Shown: piece after piece, positions 16,434 to 25,939 of the stretch
Layout: every line of letters starts with the position of its first letter
Numbering within the stretch: position 1 is the stretch's first letter
DNA from: Natrarchaeobius chitinivorans
GTDB taxonomy: Archaea; Halobacteriota; Halobacteria; Halobacteriales; Natrialbaceae
Length of the DNA stretch: 64,000 nt
Direction of reading: 5' to 3'
Assembly (NCBI RefSeq): GCF_003841505.1
Contig: NZ_REGA01000019.1
Coordinates: forward strand, 1-64,000
Position numbers and translations under genes: made by a program
The notes under the pieces: model-generated
The model's database searches: none
Seen by the model: the letters and a program-made list of their open reading frames with translations, nothing else
Told to the model about the DNA's origin: nothing

Positions 16434-17539
16434 TACGCTCTGTCCTCCCGTACGTCCGCGAGCGCGCCGAGGATCTCCCGGATGCGATCCGGATCCTCCT
16501 CGAGGCGATCCGAGACGAGGGCGACGTCCTCGTCGGTGAGGTCCGAGAGGGGAGTCGGTGAGTCCGGAGAGGAGACGACGTCGTCTCGATTGCTCGCCTG
16601 GAGATCGAACACGTCGTCGCGACTGTAGTGACCCGGCTGGTCGAACTCGACCGCGGCCAACTGGCGTTTCTCGAGGTCGCAGTCGTGATAGAGGATCGTC
16701 CGATCGTCGAAGACCGGTCCCGCGACGTACTGACCGAACGGATCGACGACGCAGGAACCGCCACAGGCCCACTCGAGAGAGCCGCATTCGGATTCGAAGA
16801 GGGCATGGAAGCGGTCGGGCACATCCGCGGGGTCGAGGACCGCGTGTGCGGAGACGACGAACGCGTTGGCCGAAAACGCCTGCTCGCGGATCGCCGGATA
16901 ACAGTCACAGTCGGTCGACCGTTCCGCCTCGAGGTAGCGCTCGCCGGTTCCCCACGATCCCGGCCAGTTGCAGACGTGGAACGTCTCCCCCTGATGGAGC
17001 GCGTGTGCGCGAGCCAGCGGCATGTGATTCTCCCAGCAGATGAGCGTCCCGACGCGGCCGACGTCCGTCTCGAAGACGACGTCGGTGTCGTCACCACGGC
17101 CCCAGTACAGGCGCTCGGTGAACGTCGGGACGAGTTTTCGATGGCGACCGACCAGCGTCCCGTCGCTATCGAACACGAGGTTGGTGTTGTAGATCGTCTC
17201 GCTCCCCGGTCTCTGATCGCGCTCGTTGCAGCCGACGACGAGAACGACGTCGGAATCGTCGGCCGCGGCGGCCAGCGGTTCGACGTCCTGTGGAACGCGG
17301 ACGGCGCTTTCCTGCAACGCGAGAAGGTACGCCGACTGTTCGTCGGCGTCAGCTGCTGGTCCGGGGGTGTAGTAGCCCGGATAGCCCGCGACGTACGATT
17401 CCGGAAACGCGACGAGATCCGCCCCTTGCCTTCCGGCCGTTTCGACGAGTTCACACGCCCGTTCGATCGTCGCCTCTCGATCGAAAAACACCGGCGGCTG
17501 CTGTACGGCGGCGACCCGAACTGTGTCAGTCATAGACAA
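16427..17539 (-). CDS. Nitrilase / cyanide hydratase family enzyme
   Basis: The 370-residue enzyme contains the full nitrilase triad: Glu47 (AFPESYVAGYP), Lys135 (GRHRKLVPTFTER) and Cys168 (GTLICWENHMPL). The WEN context and overall length fit true nitrilases (nitrile to carboxylate plus ammonia) better than amidases. The N terminus MSMTDTVRVAAVQQPPVFFD is normal, although the ATG at MTDTV, two residues in, could be used. The gene stands between two unrelated genes; ammonia release fits a nitrogen-scavenging role. A second nitrilase-superfamily gene lies at 36.6-37.4 kb. Confidence 0.93.
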   Translation of the reverse strand: MSMTDTVRVAAVQQPPVFFDREATIERACELVETAGRQGADLVAFPESYVAGYPGYYTPGPAADADEQSAYLLALQESAVRVPQDVEPLAAAADDSDVVLVVGCNERDQRPGSETIYNTNLVFDSDGTLVGRHRKLVPTFTERLYWGRGDDTDVVFETDVGRVGTLICWENHMPLARAHALHQGETFHVCNWPGSWGTGERYLEAERSTDCDCYPAIREQAFSANAFVVSAHAVLDPADVPDRFHALFESECGSLEWACGGSCVVDPFGQYVAGPVFDDRTILYHDCDLEKRQLAAVEFDQPGHYSRDDVFDLQASNRDDVVSSPDSPTPLSDLTDEDVALVSDRLEEDPDRIREILGALADVREDRAYQ

Positions 17540-17573
17540 ACGCTGTACCTCCTCCGCTATAAATTCGATCGCC

Positions 17574-18485
17574 CTATCCGCTCGGTCGCCGTCTGCGTTC
17601 CCGCTGAATCGTCGTCACGTAGATTCCACAGAGGACGACGACGCCACCGACCACCGTCACCTCGTCGGGTACCTCCGCGAGCAGAGCCAGCGCGAGCAGC
17701 GTCGCCCCCACCGGTTCGCCGAGCCAGGCGACGCTGACGACCACCGACTCGAGGTGTTTCAACACCCAGTTGATGACGGTGTGGCCGAAGACGCCGGGGC
17801 CGACGGCCATCCCGAGAAAGAGCAGCCACTCGCGGGCCGGATAGGCGACGTAGTCGTGGCCCTGTACGCCCACGAGGACGAACAGCGTCACCGCGCAGGC
17901 GGTGTAGACGACGGTCACGTACGGAAACAGCGAGACGCGCTGGCGGATCGAACGGCCGGCGAGCACGTAGCCCGCGACGGTGACCGCGCCGAGGAGGGCG
18001 AGCGCGTTTCCGAACGCCGTCGCATCGGAGATCGGTGCCTGGCCCGCATCGCCGAGGGACATGACGCCAGCGCCGACGATCGCGATCGTGATTCCGAGGA
18101 CCGTCTCCCGGGACACCCGCTCGCCGAGAACGAGCGCCGCGCCGAGGGCGACGAAGATCGGCTGGGTCTGCACGAGGGTGACGCTCGCGGCGACGCTCGT
18201 GTGGTTGAGACTCTCGAACCAGGCCGCGAAGTGGACGGCGAGTGCGATACCGGCGACGATCGCAAACCCCAGATCCGACCACGACAGTCGCGCGAACTCG
18301 TCGCGATACCACACGACGGCGACGGGTGCGATCATCGCCGTCGTGAACAGCACCCGGTAGAAAGCGGCGACCGAACTCGGCGCGTGGCTCCACCGGACGA
18401 GGATAGCGCTCGTGCTCGCCGCGAACACCGCACACGCGAGCGCGACGTACGGCGTCGTCTCCTCTCTGAGTGCCCACTCGTTCAC
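17574..18485 (-). CDS. EamA/DMT-family transporter
   Basis: The 303-residue integral membrane protein has about ten transmembrane helices arranged as two EamA repeats. The first repeat is around residues 14-140 (FAASTSAILVRWSHAPSSVA and VTLVQTQPIFVALGAALVLGE) and the second from about 160. Family members export metabolites or amino acids. The start is GTG (VNEWALREETTPYVAL). The substrate is unknown. Confidence 0.9.
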   Translation of the reverse strand: MNEWALREETTPYVALACAVFAASTSAILVRWSHAPSSVAAFYRVLFTTAMIAPVAVVWYRDEFARLSWSDLGFAIVAGIALAVHFAAWFESLNHTSVAASVTLVQTQPIFVALGAALVLGERVSRETVLGITIAIVGAGVMSLGDAGQAPISDATAFGNALALLGAVTVAGYVLAGRSIRQRVSLFPYVTVVYTACAVTLFVLVGVQGHDYVAYPAREWLLFLGMAVGPGVFGHTVINWVLKHLESVVVSVAWLGEPVGATLLALALLAEVPDEVTVVGGVVVLCGIYVTTIQRERRRRPSG

Positions 18486-18603
18486 GTCGATACCGACTCA
18501 CCCCTGGCAGGAAACACTTTACGAAGCGCCGACGCACCTTCGGCCGACCGGCCGAGGGGTCATACGGACGACGCCGATGCCTGCCGGGCTGTAGTCCATT
18601 TTC

Positions 18604-18681
18604 GGCCCCACCGGTACATCGGTACAATAGCCCGTATTCCCCCTCCCAATCCCATCACGCTCGGGTCAGTAGCCCGTTTCA
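18604..18681. repeat. Degenerate TGATACGG-family copy with doubled end
   Basis: The stretch CCGGTACATCGGTACAATAG followed by CCCGTATTC is a right half of the element. A second end-like sequence (minus strand TGAAACGGGCTACTGACC) follows and begins with the stop codon TGA of the NosL-like gene (18679-18681). The centre is lost or altered. Confidence 0.5.
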
Positions 18682-19308
18682 CTCGTCCGGCAGCCGATTC
18701 CCGCGATAAATCGCGGCGACGTCGCGGTCGACGTCCTCGAGGCCGATGACGTCGTCTTCGGTCAACTCCTCGGCGTCCCACTCCTCGAGGTAGGCGACGG
18801 CGTCCTCCCGGTCGGCAAACGGCCGCGGGTTCAGACCCATCACCTCCTCGGGGACGGCGCTGTCGTCGGTGACGATCACGAAGTGTGCCTCGGTCGCGTC
18901 GACGAGTTGCCCCGTTTCGAAGTCGGTCACCCAGACGCCGTCGATCGCGGCGTCGGTCGGGGGCGCGACGAGGTACGCGAACAGACAGCCCGGCGTATCG
19001 AACGCGGCCCCCGTTCCGTCGTCGTGGGCCAGTTGGCTCTGCCAGTTCGGGTAATCCGCCGGCTGCATGTTACAGACCGGACACCGTTGGCCGTTGGCGA
19101 ACTCGATCGGCTCGCCGCCCGGATGCTCGAGGTGCGTGGCGTACTGGTGTTCGCCGTCAGAGTCCGCGCCACTGTCGTCCCCGTGATCGTCGTGCTCGTC
19201 ACCAGGTCCGTTTTCACCCAGACACCCCGCGACGCCGACCGCGATCCCCGTTCCCGCCAGTTCGAGGACGCGTCGACGTGTGGCGAAGTCGCGTGCACCT
19301 CCGGTCAT
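18679..19308 (-). CDS. NosL-like copper-binding Tat lipoprotein
   Basis: The 209-residue protein has a Tat-type lipoprotein signal: Arg pair at 11-13, hydrophobic VLELAGTGIAVGVAG, and lipobox Cys29. A His/Asp-rich linker precedes the NosL signature CPVCNM (76-81). NosL family members bind Cu(I) and help mature copper enzymes such as nitrous oxide reductase. No nos gene is present here, so a general copper-chaperone role outside the membrane is possible. The start at MTGGARDFATRRR places the Tat motif correctly. Confidence 0.88.
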   Translation of the reverse strand: MTGGARDFATRRRVLELAGTGIAVGVAGCLGENGPGDEHDDHGDDSGADSDGEHQYATHLEHPGGEPIEFANGQRCPVCNMQPADYPNWQSQLAHDDGTGAAFDTPGCLFAYLVAPPTDAAIDGVWVTDFETGQLVDATEAHFVIVTDDSAVPEEVMGLNPRPFADREDAVAYLEEWDAEELTEDDVIGLEDVDRDVAAIYRGNRLPDE

Positions 19309-19440
19309 ACGAATCTCTACCGGTCCGATCGCCAAAACGGACGTGGTTCGTCCCTCGAACGCGGAACAGACGTTCTGGAGGCAACGCGTCCGAACCCCTC
19401 GCCACCCGTCCGACGACTCCGCCGACGGCAGAACGATCGT

Positions 19441-19968
19441 TCACCGGGTTTCGTGCGCCGCGTTGGCCGTCCGACGGGGACGAGACGCCCCCTCGATCAG
19501 GGCTTTCGTTTTCCGGTGGCGTTCCCAAAACATGGCTTCGAACCCGATCCAGGAAAAGATCGACGCAACCTCCGAAAGTGGCCCCAGCGGAAGTTCGTAC
19601 TCGACGTGATCGTGGACGATCGTTCGGTCGCCGTCGGCGAAAAACGAGTGAGTGTGAACCCACCGATCGAACGGCCCGTGGACCATCCGGTCTCGAAAGT
19701 AGGCGCGCTCGCCCTTCCGGTCCAGTTCGGTAATCTCCGAACTCCAGTACTGGCGCGGTCCGATTCCGAACGGACGGGTCGACACCGAAACCTCCGATCC
19801 CGCCTCGAGTTCGCCCGACCGGTGTTTTCCGTCGGGGCCGACCACTGATTCGATCCGAAGCCCCATCCAGGCGGGCGTCACCGCCTCGAGACCGGACGCA
19901 CGGGAGTAAAACGTCCAGACGTCCTCGAGGGGTGCGTCGACGGTCGTCCGCCGTTCGTAAGTCGCCAT
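19441..19968 (-). CDS. SRPBCC-family protein (START-like)
   Basis: The 175-residue protein begins MATYERRTTVDAPLEDVWTF followed by YSRASGLEAVTP. It contains DRMVHGPFDRWVHTHSF and VEYELPLGPLSEV motifs typical of the SRPBCC (polyketide cyclase/START-like) fold, which binds hydrophobic ligands. The precise ligand is unknown. The ATG at 19968 is chosen because the family start begins there. It lies 5' to 5' with no obvious operon partner. Confidence 0.85.
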   Translation of the reverse strand: MATYERRTTVDAPLEDVWTFYSRASGLEAVTPAWMGLRIESVVGPDGKHRSGELEAGSEVSVSTRPFGIGPRQYWSSEITELDRKGERAYFRDRMVHGPFDRWVHTHSFFADGDRTIVHDHVEYELPLGPLSEVASIFSWIGFEAMFWERHRKTKALIEGASRPRRTANAAHETR

Positions 19969-20135
19969 GGGGTTCGCTACGTGAACCAGACCCAAAATAT
20001 CGGTCCCTTACTGCGTCGCTGTGGCGTGAAATCTCACCCACATTACAGCGACGGTGAATCGTTCTCGAGGACCGAAGGTCCCCGGCGACGGGTAGGCTCC
20101 GGTTCGGTTCGAACCATCGCACGTGTCGGTTCGGA

Positions 20136-20564
20136 CTACTTCAGTCGTTCCTGTAGAAAGGAGGGATGTGCCGCAGTGACGCCCGCGATCTCGAGCAATC
20201 GGTCGGAGATGAACTCGCCGAGTGCGTCGCCGTCTTCGGCTCGAACCTCCGCCATCAGCATGTGATCCCCGCTGGAACTGTACAGCGCTTCGATTTCGTC
20301 CAGTTCTTTCAGCGCCTTCGTCGCTTCGACGTACCGCTCGCTCGCGACGTCCAGTCCCACCAGTGCGATCGTTTGACTCGAGAGTTTCTTCGGGTCGATG
20401 TCGGCCGAATAGCCGACGATAACGCCCTCTTCCTCGAGTTGTTTGATGTACTTTCGAACCGTCGGCTTCGAGACGTCCGCCCGATCGGCAATTTCGGCAT
20501 AGGACGCCTGTGCATCCTCTTCGAGAACCTGGAGGATGCGATCTTCCGTCGCCTGGGTGCTCAT
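20136..20564 (-). CDS. Lrp/AsnC-family transcription regulator
   Basis: The 142-residue protein has an N-terminal winged helix (ILQVLEEDAQASYAEIADRA then DVSKPTVRKYIKQLEEEGVI) and a C-terminal RAM/AsnC ligand domain (TIALVGLDVASERYVEATKA and later SGDHMLMAEVRAED). These proteins form octamers and sense amino acids. A TATA-like GTATACAAAAGATATTTTCC lies upstream on the minus strand (about 20585-20605). The regulon cannot be told from the neighbours. Confidence 0.93.
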   Translation of the reverse strand: MSTQATEDRILQVLEEDAQASYAEIADRADVSKPTVRKYIKQLEEEGVIVGYSADIDPKKLSSQTIALVGLDVASERYVEATKALKELDEIEALYSSSGDHMLMAEVRAEDGDALGEFISDRLLEIAGVTAAHPSFLQERLK

Positions 20565-20689
20565 GTTCTCCCGTTTTGCTCCGATAGGAAAATATCTTTT
20601 GTATACGAAAACGTTGGATCACCCTCGATGTACTGTCGGAACCGATCGTCGGACTTATTCTCCCACTCGATGCAGTTTCGACGAAGACG

Positions 20690-21004
20690 ATGGTCGAGAT
20701 CCACTACGTAAGCGGGTCGGTCTGGTTGCTTTGCGGGCTGGCGATCCTGTATCTCGGATATCTCATAACCTTCCGTGGACGTGCGGATTTACACGGCAGC
20801 TACGACGAGTCCGTCGATCCGGCGTACGTTTCGCGGTGGGCAGGGGGAACCGCGTTACTCATGGGGATGCTGGTCGTAGCCTACGCAGTCCACGAGTTTC
20901 GGTACGGCTTTCGTCCGTTTCTACTCGGTGCGCTCGTCGTCACGCTGCTCGTCCTGAGTTACGTCTCGAAGCTGTTTGCACGGGGCGTCGGCTACCGGGA
21001 GTGA
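20690..21004 (+). CDS. Small membrane protein, unknown function
   Basis: The 104-residue protein has three hydrophobic segments: about residues 8-28 (SVWLLCGLAILYLGYLITF), 49-66 (GGTALLMGMLVVAYAVHEF), and 74-93 (FLLGALVVTLLVLSYVSKLF). A conserved-looking FRGRADLHGSYDE loop connects the first two. The layout resembles haloarchaeal DUF3784-like proteins, but I cannot name a function. The next gene, a lipoprotein, begins 75 bases later. Confidence 0.7.
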   Translation: MVEIHYVSGSVWLLCGLAILYLGYLITFRGRADLHGSYDESVDPAYVSRWAGGTALLMGMLVVAYAVHEFRYGFRPFLLGALVVTLLVLSYVSKLFARGVGYRE

Positions 21005-21078
21005 CGAACGGTGGTCCGGCGAGGCGATCGACGAAGATCCGCCGGCTATATATCAACTCGCCTCAACGACGTAGATAA

Positions 21079-22236
21079 ATGTCCCCGAGCCCTGCCGGTC
21101 TCCACCCCCTCCAGATACTCTGTGCGCTCGCACTCGTCGTCGTGCTGGCTGGTTGCGTCGCTGTCCCCGGAACCGACGGTACTGGAACGGAACTCGAGGA
21201 ACGGATAACCGACGCCCAACCGCCCACCGAGATCGCGGCGACCCTCGAGGTCCGATCGCAGGTCGACGGCGAGATGACCCGGTACGAAGACGAGGTCTGG
21301 TTCCGTGGCGACGGAACCAGCCGGATCGAGACGCACGACGGCGATCTCGTCGTCACTGACGGCGAGACACGGTGGCACCACGACCGCGAGGACGACTCCG
21401 TACGAACGATCGAACTCGACCCGGAGGCCCCGTCGACGCTCGATGGGTTGTACGCCCAGCAAGAGCGCTATCTCACCGCCGAGGAGTACGTCCTCACCGA
21501 CGTTGACGAGACGTCGATCGAGGACAGGGACGCGTATCACCTCACGTACGATCCACCGGAAGGCGAGACGGTCGATCGCTCGATCGACGTCCTCGTCGGA
21601 GACACCGAGTACGTCCTCGCACTCGAGACGAGCGAACGCGACGTCGACGACCGGCGCGTCGACGAAGTCCAGGTCTGGCTCGATCGGGAGACGTTGTTCC
21701 CGGTCCGCCACCGCGTCTCCGGTGACGGCGTCGAACTCGAGACGACCTACCGCGACCTCGTGATCGAACCCGGGCTCGAGGACGACCTGTTCGAACCGCC
21801 GTCGGCCTCGGACGCCGAGTCCGACGATGGAGAAGTGGAGATCGAACTGCCGTCGATCGATCACTTCGAATCGGTCGACCGCGCGAACGCGAGCGTCCCG
21901 TTCGCCGTCGCCGAACCCGATCCCGAATCGATCCCGGATGGCCTCGAGGCCGATGGAATCAGCCGGTACGAGTTTCCCGACGAGAACCGGACGCAGGTGT
22001 CGTTGTTCTATCGCGGCGAGGCCGGAACGGTGTCGGTTACGACGAGCGACGGACCCCGTTCGTTCGCGACCGAGGGTGATCCGATCGACCTCGGAGACGA
22101 AAGCGGCTCGATCGAATCGACCGACGAGGGAACGGAACTGCAGTGGTCGTGTGAGGACCGTTACTATTCGGTGTTCGTCTCCGACGGGCTCGAGGAGAAC
22201 GTCGCACTCGAGATCGCCGATTCGATCGGGTGTTAG
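21079..22236 (+). CDS. LolA-like lipoprotein
   Basis: The 385-residue exported protein has a short hydrophobic signal ending in a lipobox (LALVVVLAGC). A region of long beta strands follows (EIAATLEVRSQVDGEMTRYE, YHLTYDPPEGETVDRSIDVL) that resembles the LolA/LppX half-barrel carrier fold. The C-terminal ~110 residues form a separate domain. Family members carry lipids or act on the outer face of the membrane. The stop codon TAG overlaps the convergent neighbour's stop by two bases. Confidence 0.75.
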   Translation: MSPSPAGLHPLQILCALALVVVLAGCVAVPGTDGTGTELEERITDAQPPTEIAATLEVRSQVDGEMTRYEDEVWFRGDGTSRIETHDGDLVVTDGETRWHHDREDDSVRTIELDPEAPSTLDGLYAQQERYLTAEEYVLTDVDETSIEDRDAYHLTYDPPEGETVDRSIDVLVGDTEYVLALETSERDVDDRRVDEVQVWLDRETLFPVRHRVSGDGVELETTYRDLVIEPGLEDDLFEPPSASDAESDDGEVEIELPSIDHFESVDRANASVPFAVAEPDPESIPDGLEADGISRYEFPDENRTQVSLFYRGEAGTVSVTTSDGPRSFATEGDPIDLGDESGSIESTDEGTELQWSCEDRYYSVFVSDGLEENVALEIADSIGC

Positions 22237-22955
22237 TCTCGCCCGTCGTCGTCGCTCGAGTCCGCCTCGCCGCTTCCCGTTTCGTCATCGGCGTCCGTCT
22301 CGCCGCTTCCCGTTTCGTCCTCGGTACTCGTCTCGCCGTCGTCGGGTTCGTCTCCCTCCTCCGGATCGACTCTCATCTCGGCGGCGTCTTCCTCGGGCGT
22401 CGGTTCGGGCTCGGTTGACTCCGTCTGAGCCGGCTGGGCTTGTTCGGGATCCGGTCCCGTCGCTTCGCCCGGTTCGTCGGCCATGGCCGCATCGGAGACG
22501 TCGATTTCCGTTCCGCCCTCGTCGCTGGACCGGCGCGGATCGGACGACTCGTCCTCGTCGATCGTGGGCTTCGACCGCGGTTCCGACAGCCCGTCGTCGT
22601 CGACGAACTCGATCTTGGAGTCCGAATCCGTCCCCTCCGACTCGATCGTTTCGTCGTCTTCTCTCTCCCCGTTGGCGTCGGCTTTCTCGCTCGAGCGGCG
22701 GCGGTCCAGTCCGTAGCGAATCAGCAATCCGCCGACGATCCCCTTCGGGATCGCACGGATCTGCCCCCGGACCGCCGACCGAACGGCCGCCAGGAGCAAG
22801 ACGCCACCGCTCGCCAGCGGGACCGTCCCGTTTTTCACCCCTTCGGTCACCGCTGCGGCGACGGATTGTGCGGGTTGTGGTACGTCCTCGGCCTCGACCG
22901 ACTCGCTACCGTCCGAGACGTCCGTTAGCAGGTCGTGGTCGTGTTCGTCAGTCAT
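22233..22955 (-). CDS. Acidic low-complexity protein with one hydrophobic stretch
   Basis: The 240-residue protein starts MTDEHDHDLLTDVSDGSESV. A central moderately hydrophobic stretch (VPLASGGVLLLAAVRSAVRGQI followed by PKGIVGGLLIRYGL) could dip into the membrane. The rest is acidic and repetitive, ending with two DETGSGE-type repeats and a DSSDDDGRD tail. I do not recognise a family. The start at 22955 is preferred over an upstream ATG at 22994 (MSYAGRAH) because it opens the acidic composition. It converges with the LolA-like gene with overlapping stops. Confidence 0.6.
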   Translation of the reverse strand: MTDEHDHDLLTDVSDGSESVEAEDVPQPAQSVAAAVTEGVKNGTVPLASGGVLLLAAVRSAVRGQIRAIPKGIVGGLLIRYGLDRRRSSEKADANGEREDDETIESEGTDSDSKIEFVDDDGLSEPRSKPTIDEDESSDPRRSSDEGGTEIDVSDAAMADEPGEATGPDPEQAQPAQTESTEPEPTPEEDAAEMRVDPEEGDEPDDGETSTEDETGSGETDADDETGSGEADSSDDDGRD

Positions 22956-23090
22956 CAGGTACTCTGAGCGGTGTGCTCGTCCGGCGTACGACACCCAGAC
23001 GGTTGAAGGTTAGACCGGCAGGTGAACGCTCGAGGGGTAAAGTGGTACTCCAGCAGAATAGGTATCGTGGATGCCTATAGTCGAAGACGA

Positions 23091-23654
23091 TCAGTAGGCA
23101 GCGTGTAACAGGCCGTAGACGACGATCCCGAGCGAAAACGAGATCAGCCACAGGCCTGCCGCGATGCGTCCGACCCGGGCGTGACTCGTCCGACGGAGTC
23201 CCTCGATTGGGTACGCGAACGCGAGCAACAGCGCGTAGTAGAGAAACGGAATGCAGACGACCGCGAGGAGGATGTGAACGGCGAGGATAGGGAGATAGAC
23301 GAACTGGTAGACGGGGTCGGGGCCGGGAAACGGCTGGGGACCTCCAGTCGCGACGAGTCGATAGAGATAGAGCGTGAGAAACGCCGCGAACAACGCGAAC
23401 GAGGCGAGCATCGCGAGACGGTGCCGCTCGACGTCACCCCGGCGGATCGCACGCCACCCGATCGTGATCGTGAAGATCGCCGTCGCGCTGATGGCGACGT
23501 TTACGTGCGGAATCGTCGTCAACACCCACCCCGGAGCGCGCGGAACGACCGATTGCGGAACCCGACCGCCGGCAGCTGCGAAGACGATAGCCAGCGAAAC
23601 GACGCTCAAAACCGCCGCGAGCGGACGAACGCGTTCTCGAGAGACGTACTCCAT
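23091..23654 (-). CDS. DUF420 membrane protein
   Basis: The 187-residue membrane protein has five to six hydrophobic segments. Two conserved His regions are seen (TTIPHVNVAISATA and LPILAVHILLAVVCIPF), plus a HRLAMLASFALFAAFL segment, all typical of DUF420. DUF420 proteins are associated with heme-copper oxidase assembly (CtaM-like) in bacteria. No oxidase genes are adjacent here, so that role is inferred from the family only. Confidence 0.85.
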   Translation of the reverse strand: MEYVSRERVRPLAAVLSVVSLAIVFAAAGGRVPQSVVPRAPGWVLTTIPHVNVAISATAIFTITIGWRAIRRGDVERHRLAMLASFALFAAFLTLYLYRLVATGGPQPFPGPDPVYQFVYLPILAVHILLAVVCIPFLYYALLLAFAYPIEGLRRTSHARVGRIAAGLWLISFSLGIVVYGLLHAAY

Positions 23655-23811
23655 ACGTCGTCGTTCGCTCGAGGCGGGAAAGCGGTTACTGTCGAGTGCC
23701 GTCGCAGGCGCCCTCGCTGTTCGGTGGTAGCTTCGAAAGGATTGTGCGTGGGTGATGTCCGCGAAGGGAAATCACCTGCATCGTGTGTTCGCGGCAACGC
23801 CGCGTGTGCGA

Positions 23812-23896
<85 letters not shown>

Positions 23897-23931
23897 TCGC
23901 GGTCTCTTTCTGCACTCGAACGTATCCAGTG

Positions 23932-23944
23932 TGGTTATAAAAGC
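23932..23944 (+). promoter_or_regulatory. TATA box for the MBF1 gene
   Basis: GTGGTTATAAAAGCC is a strong archaeal TATA box. It lies 88-100 bp before the MBF1 ATG and about 40 bp beyond the 5' end of tRNA-Leu on the other strand, so it may help define both transcripts. Confidence 0.6.
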
Positions 23945-24031
23945 CCTTTCCTTTGGCCCGCGCCTGCTCCGGAGTCACACGGAATCGAGCCCGAGCGGAG
24001 ATTTGAAATGCACCAGTTGCCAAGAGGTACC

Positions 24032-24565
24032 ATGGCTAAATACTCGACCGGTTCGTCCGGCGGTGGCGGCGGGACGAACTGCGAACTCTGTGGAGCCGAG
24101 AGCGATTCGCTCACACTCGCGTCGGTTGCGGGGGCCGAACTCGAGGTCTGTCCGGACTGTGCACCGCACGACGATACGCAGTCGAAAGGGCGTTCTCGAG
24201 GATCGGGTGGATCGCCGGACTCGAGCGGGAGCGGTTCCGCCGGAAGCGAACCCAACCGCAAGAAGAAGGCGGCCCAGAACGTCGCGAAGGCAAATCCCGT
24301 CTGGGACGGCGACTCCGAACACTGGGAGCGAGAGGGGACGAACTACGACGACGATCCGCTTCCGTATCTCGTCTCCGAGTACGGGGAGGTCGTCGTCGAG
24401 GCTCGTCAGGAAGCTGGGCTCCAGCGCGAGGAACTGGCCGACGAACTCGGAATCAGCGAGCAAGAGTTGCTGGCGGTCGAACAGGGCCGTGCGACCCAGG
24501 CCGGAATCGGCGGTGGCGTGATCGAGGCACTCGAGGAGCGTCTCGAGGTTACGCTCTCGGAGTGA
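24032..24565 (+). CDS. mbf1: Multiprotein bridging factor 1 homologue
   Basis: The 177-residue protein has the archaeal MBF1 plan. An N-terminal zinc ribbon (CELC...VCPDC, about residues 17-43) precedes a Gly/Ser-rich linker and a C-terminal Cro-like HTH (EARQEAGLQREELADELGIS then EQELLAVEQGRATQ). Archaeal MBF1 associates with ribosomes and is a possible transcription cofactor. ATG 24032 begins the conserved MAKYSTGSSGGGGG. The promoter TATA box is about 95 bases upstream. Confidence 0.9.
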   Translation: MAKYSTGSSGGGGGTNCELCGAESDSLTLASVAGAELEVCPDCAPHDDTQSKGRSRGSGGSPDSSGSGSAGSEPNRKKKAAQNVAKANPVWDGDSEHWEREGTNYDDDPLPYLVSEYGEVVVEARQEAGLQREELADELGISEQELLAVEQGRATQAGIGGGVIEALEERLEVTLSE

Positions 24566-24658
24566 ATCGGTTTTGCGCTCTCAGAGTGAACCGGTTCGGA
24601 GTCAGTCGGTCGGCAGTCGGCGAGCAGGTTTTTGGTACCGGGCGTCGGAGTCAAACCG

Positions 24659-25939
24659 ATGAGTGGGCAACTGGCGGCGGCGGAACCGTACGCCACGCGA
24701 TTCGAAACCGAGGTGACGGGAGTCGACGGGCGACGGGTCTGGCTCGAGCGGAGTTACTTCTACGGCGAGAGCGGCGGCCAGCCGGCCGACCGCGGGACGG
24801 TCGGCGATACGGACGTCGTCGACGTACAGGTCGTCGACGGCGAGCAGGTGCACGTCCTCGAGACGGAACCGTCGTTCAGGCCGGGACAGCGCGTCCTGTG
24901 TTCGGTCGACTGGTCGTTCCGGATGTACTGTATGCGCGCTCACACCGCGAGTCACGTGCTCTACGGGGCTGGCCGACGGGTTCTCGACGATCTCGGCTAC
25001 GGCGGCTTCGACATCGGGGAAACGAAGGTTCGCGTCGACCTCGAGACCAGCACGGAAATCGACGACGACGCACTGATCGAACTCGACGAACTCGTCAATC
25101 GGGCCGTCTGGGAGTCTCGACCGGTCTCCTGGGAGGAGGTCCCGGTCGAAGAGGCACGCAGGCGAGAGGACGTCGCGTTCAACGAAGCGACCGAGGCCGA
25201 CGCGCTCCGAAAGGGTAAGGTGCGGCTCGTAACGATCGGCGACGACAGCGACGGCGGCGGCCGAAACGGTCGGAGCGCCGCGATCCGGACGTCGGGTGGC
25301 ACGACCGGCGGGAGCGCGGCGTGGGACGTCGCAGCCTGCGGCGGGACGCACGTACGGAACACCCGAGAGATCGGTCCGGTGACCGTGCTGGGGCGGTCGA
25401 ACCCCGGCGAAGGCCTGACGAGGGTCGAATTTGCGGTCGGCCCGAACGCGATCGATCGCCGGACGGCGGAGAAACGCTCCGTGTTCGCCGCCCAGCGGAC
25501 GCTCGAAACGGGGATCGACGATCTCACGGCTGAACTCGAACGCCTCAGCGACGAGCGCGACGAGCTCGCGGATCGGGTCCGGGCGAGAGAGCGAGAGTTG
25601 ATCGCCACCCGGCTCGAGCACGCCGACTCGCTCGATCGGGAGGGCGAGCGCTGGCGGATCGCGACGGTCGGCGAGGTGGAGTCGGACCTCGTCGGAGACG
25701 TCGTTCGTGACCGCATCACCGATCGCGAGGGGACGAACGCGTCCGAGGACGTGATCGTCGCCCTCGGCGAATCCGGGTCGACGTTCGCCGTCGTCGGAAC
25801 TGCAGAATCACGATCGGCGACGGCGGTTCTCGACGAACTGACGGCGACCTTCGGCGGCGGCGGTGGCGGATCCGAGACGCTCGCACGTGGTGGTGGGTTC
25901 GACGCGACGTCGGCGGAGATTTACGCGTCGCTCGAATGA
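24659..25939 (+). CDS. AlaX-type trans-editing protein with DHHA1 domain
   Basis: The 426-residue protein looks like an alanyl-tRNA synthetase without its catalytic core. The N-terminal segment SYFYGESGGQPADRGTV and the editing motif HTASHVL (HxxxH) precede CGGTHVRNT, giving the zinc site residues. A coiled coil (TAELERLSDERDELADRVRARE) and a C-terminal DHHA1 Gly-rich domain (GGGGGGSETLARGGGFD) follow. AlaX-L proteins hydrolyse Ser-tRNA(Ala) or Gly-tRNA(Ala). The start at 24659 is supported by the family N terminus. A short insertion (DSDGGGRNGRSAAIRTSGG) interrupts the editing domain. Confidence 0.92.
   Translation: MSGQLAAAEPYATRFETEVTGVDGRRVWLERSYFYGESGGQPADRGTVGDTDVVDVQVVDGEQVHVLETEPSFRPGQRVLCSVDWSFRMYCMRAHTASHVLYGAGRRVLDDLGYGGFDIGETKVRVDLETSTEIDDDALIELDELVNRAVWESRPVSWEEVPVEEARRREDVAFNEATEADALRKGKVRLVTIGDDSDGGGRNGRSAAIRTSGGTTGGSAAWDVAACGGTHVRNTREIGPVTVLGRSNPGEGLTRVEFAVGPNAIDRRTAEKRSVFAAQRTLETGIDDLTAELERLSDERDELADRVRARERELIATRLEHADSLDREGERWRIATVGEVESDLVGDVVRDRITDREGTNASEDVIVALGESGSTFAVVGTAESRSATAVLDELTATFGGGGGGSETLARGGGFDATSAEIYASLE

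Noticed and set aside
16427-16450. TGATACG at the HTH-10 stop codon, resembling the dispersed element
   Set aside because: The following bases are coding sequence of the convergent nitrilase C terminus and the similarity stops after seven bases; no inverted partner end follows.
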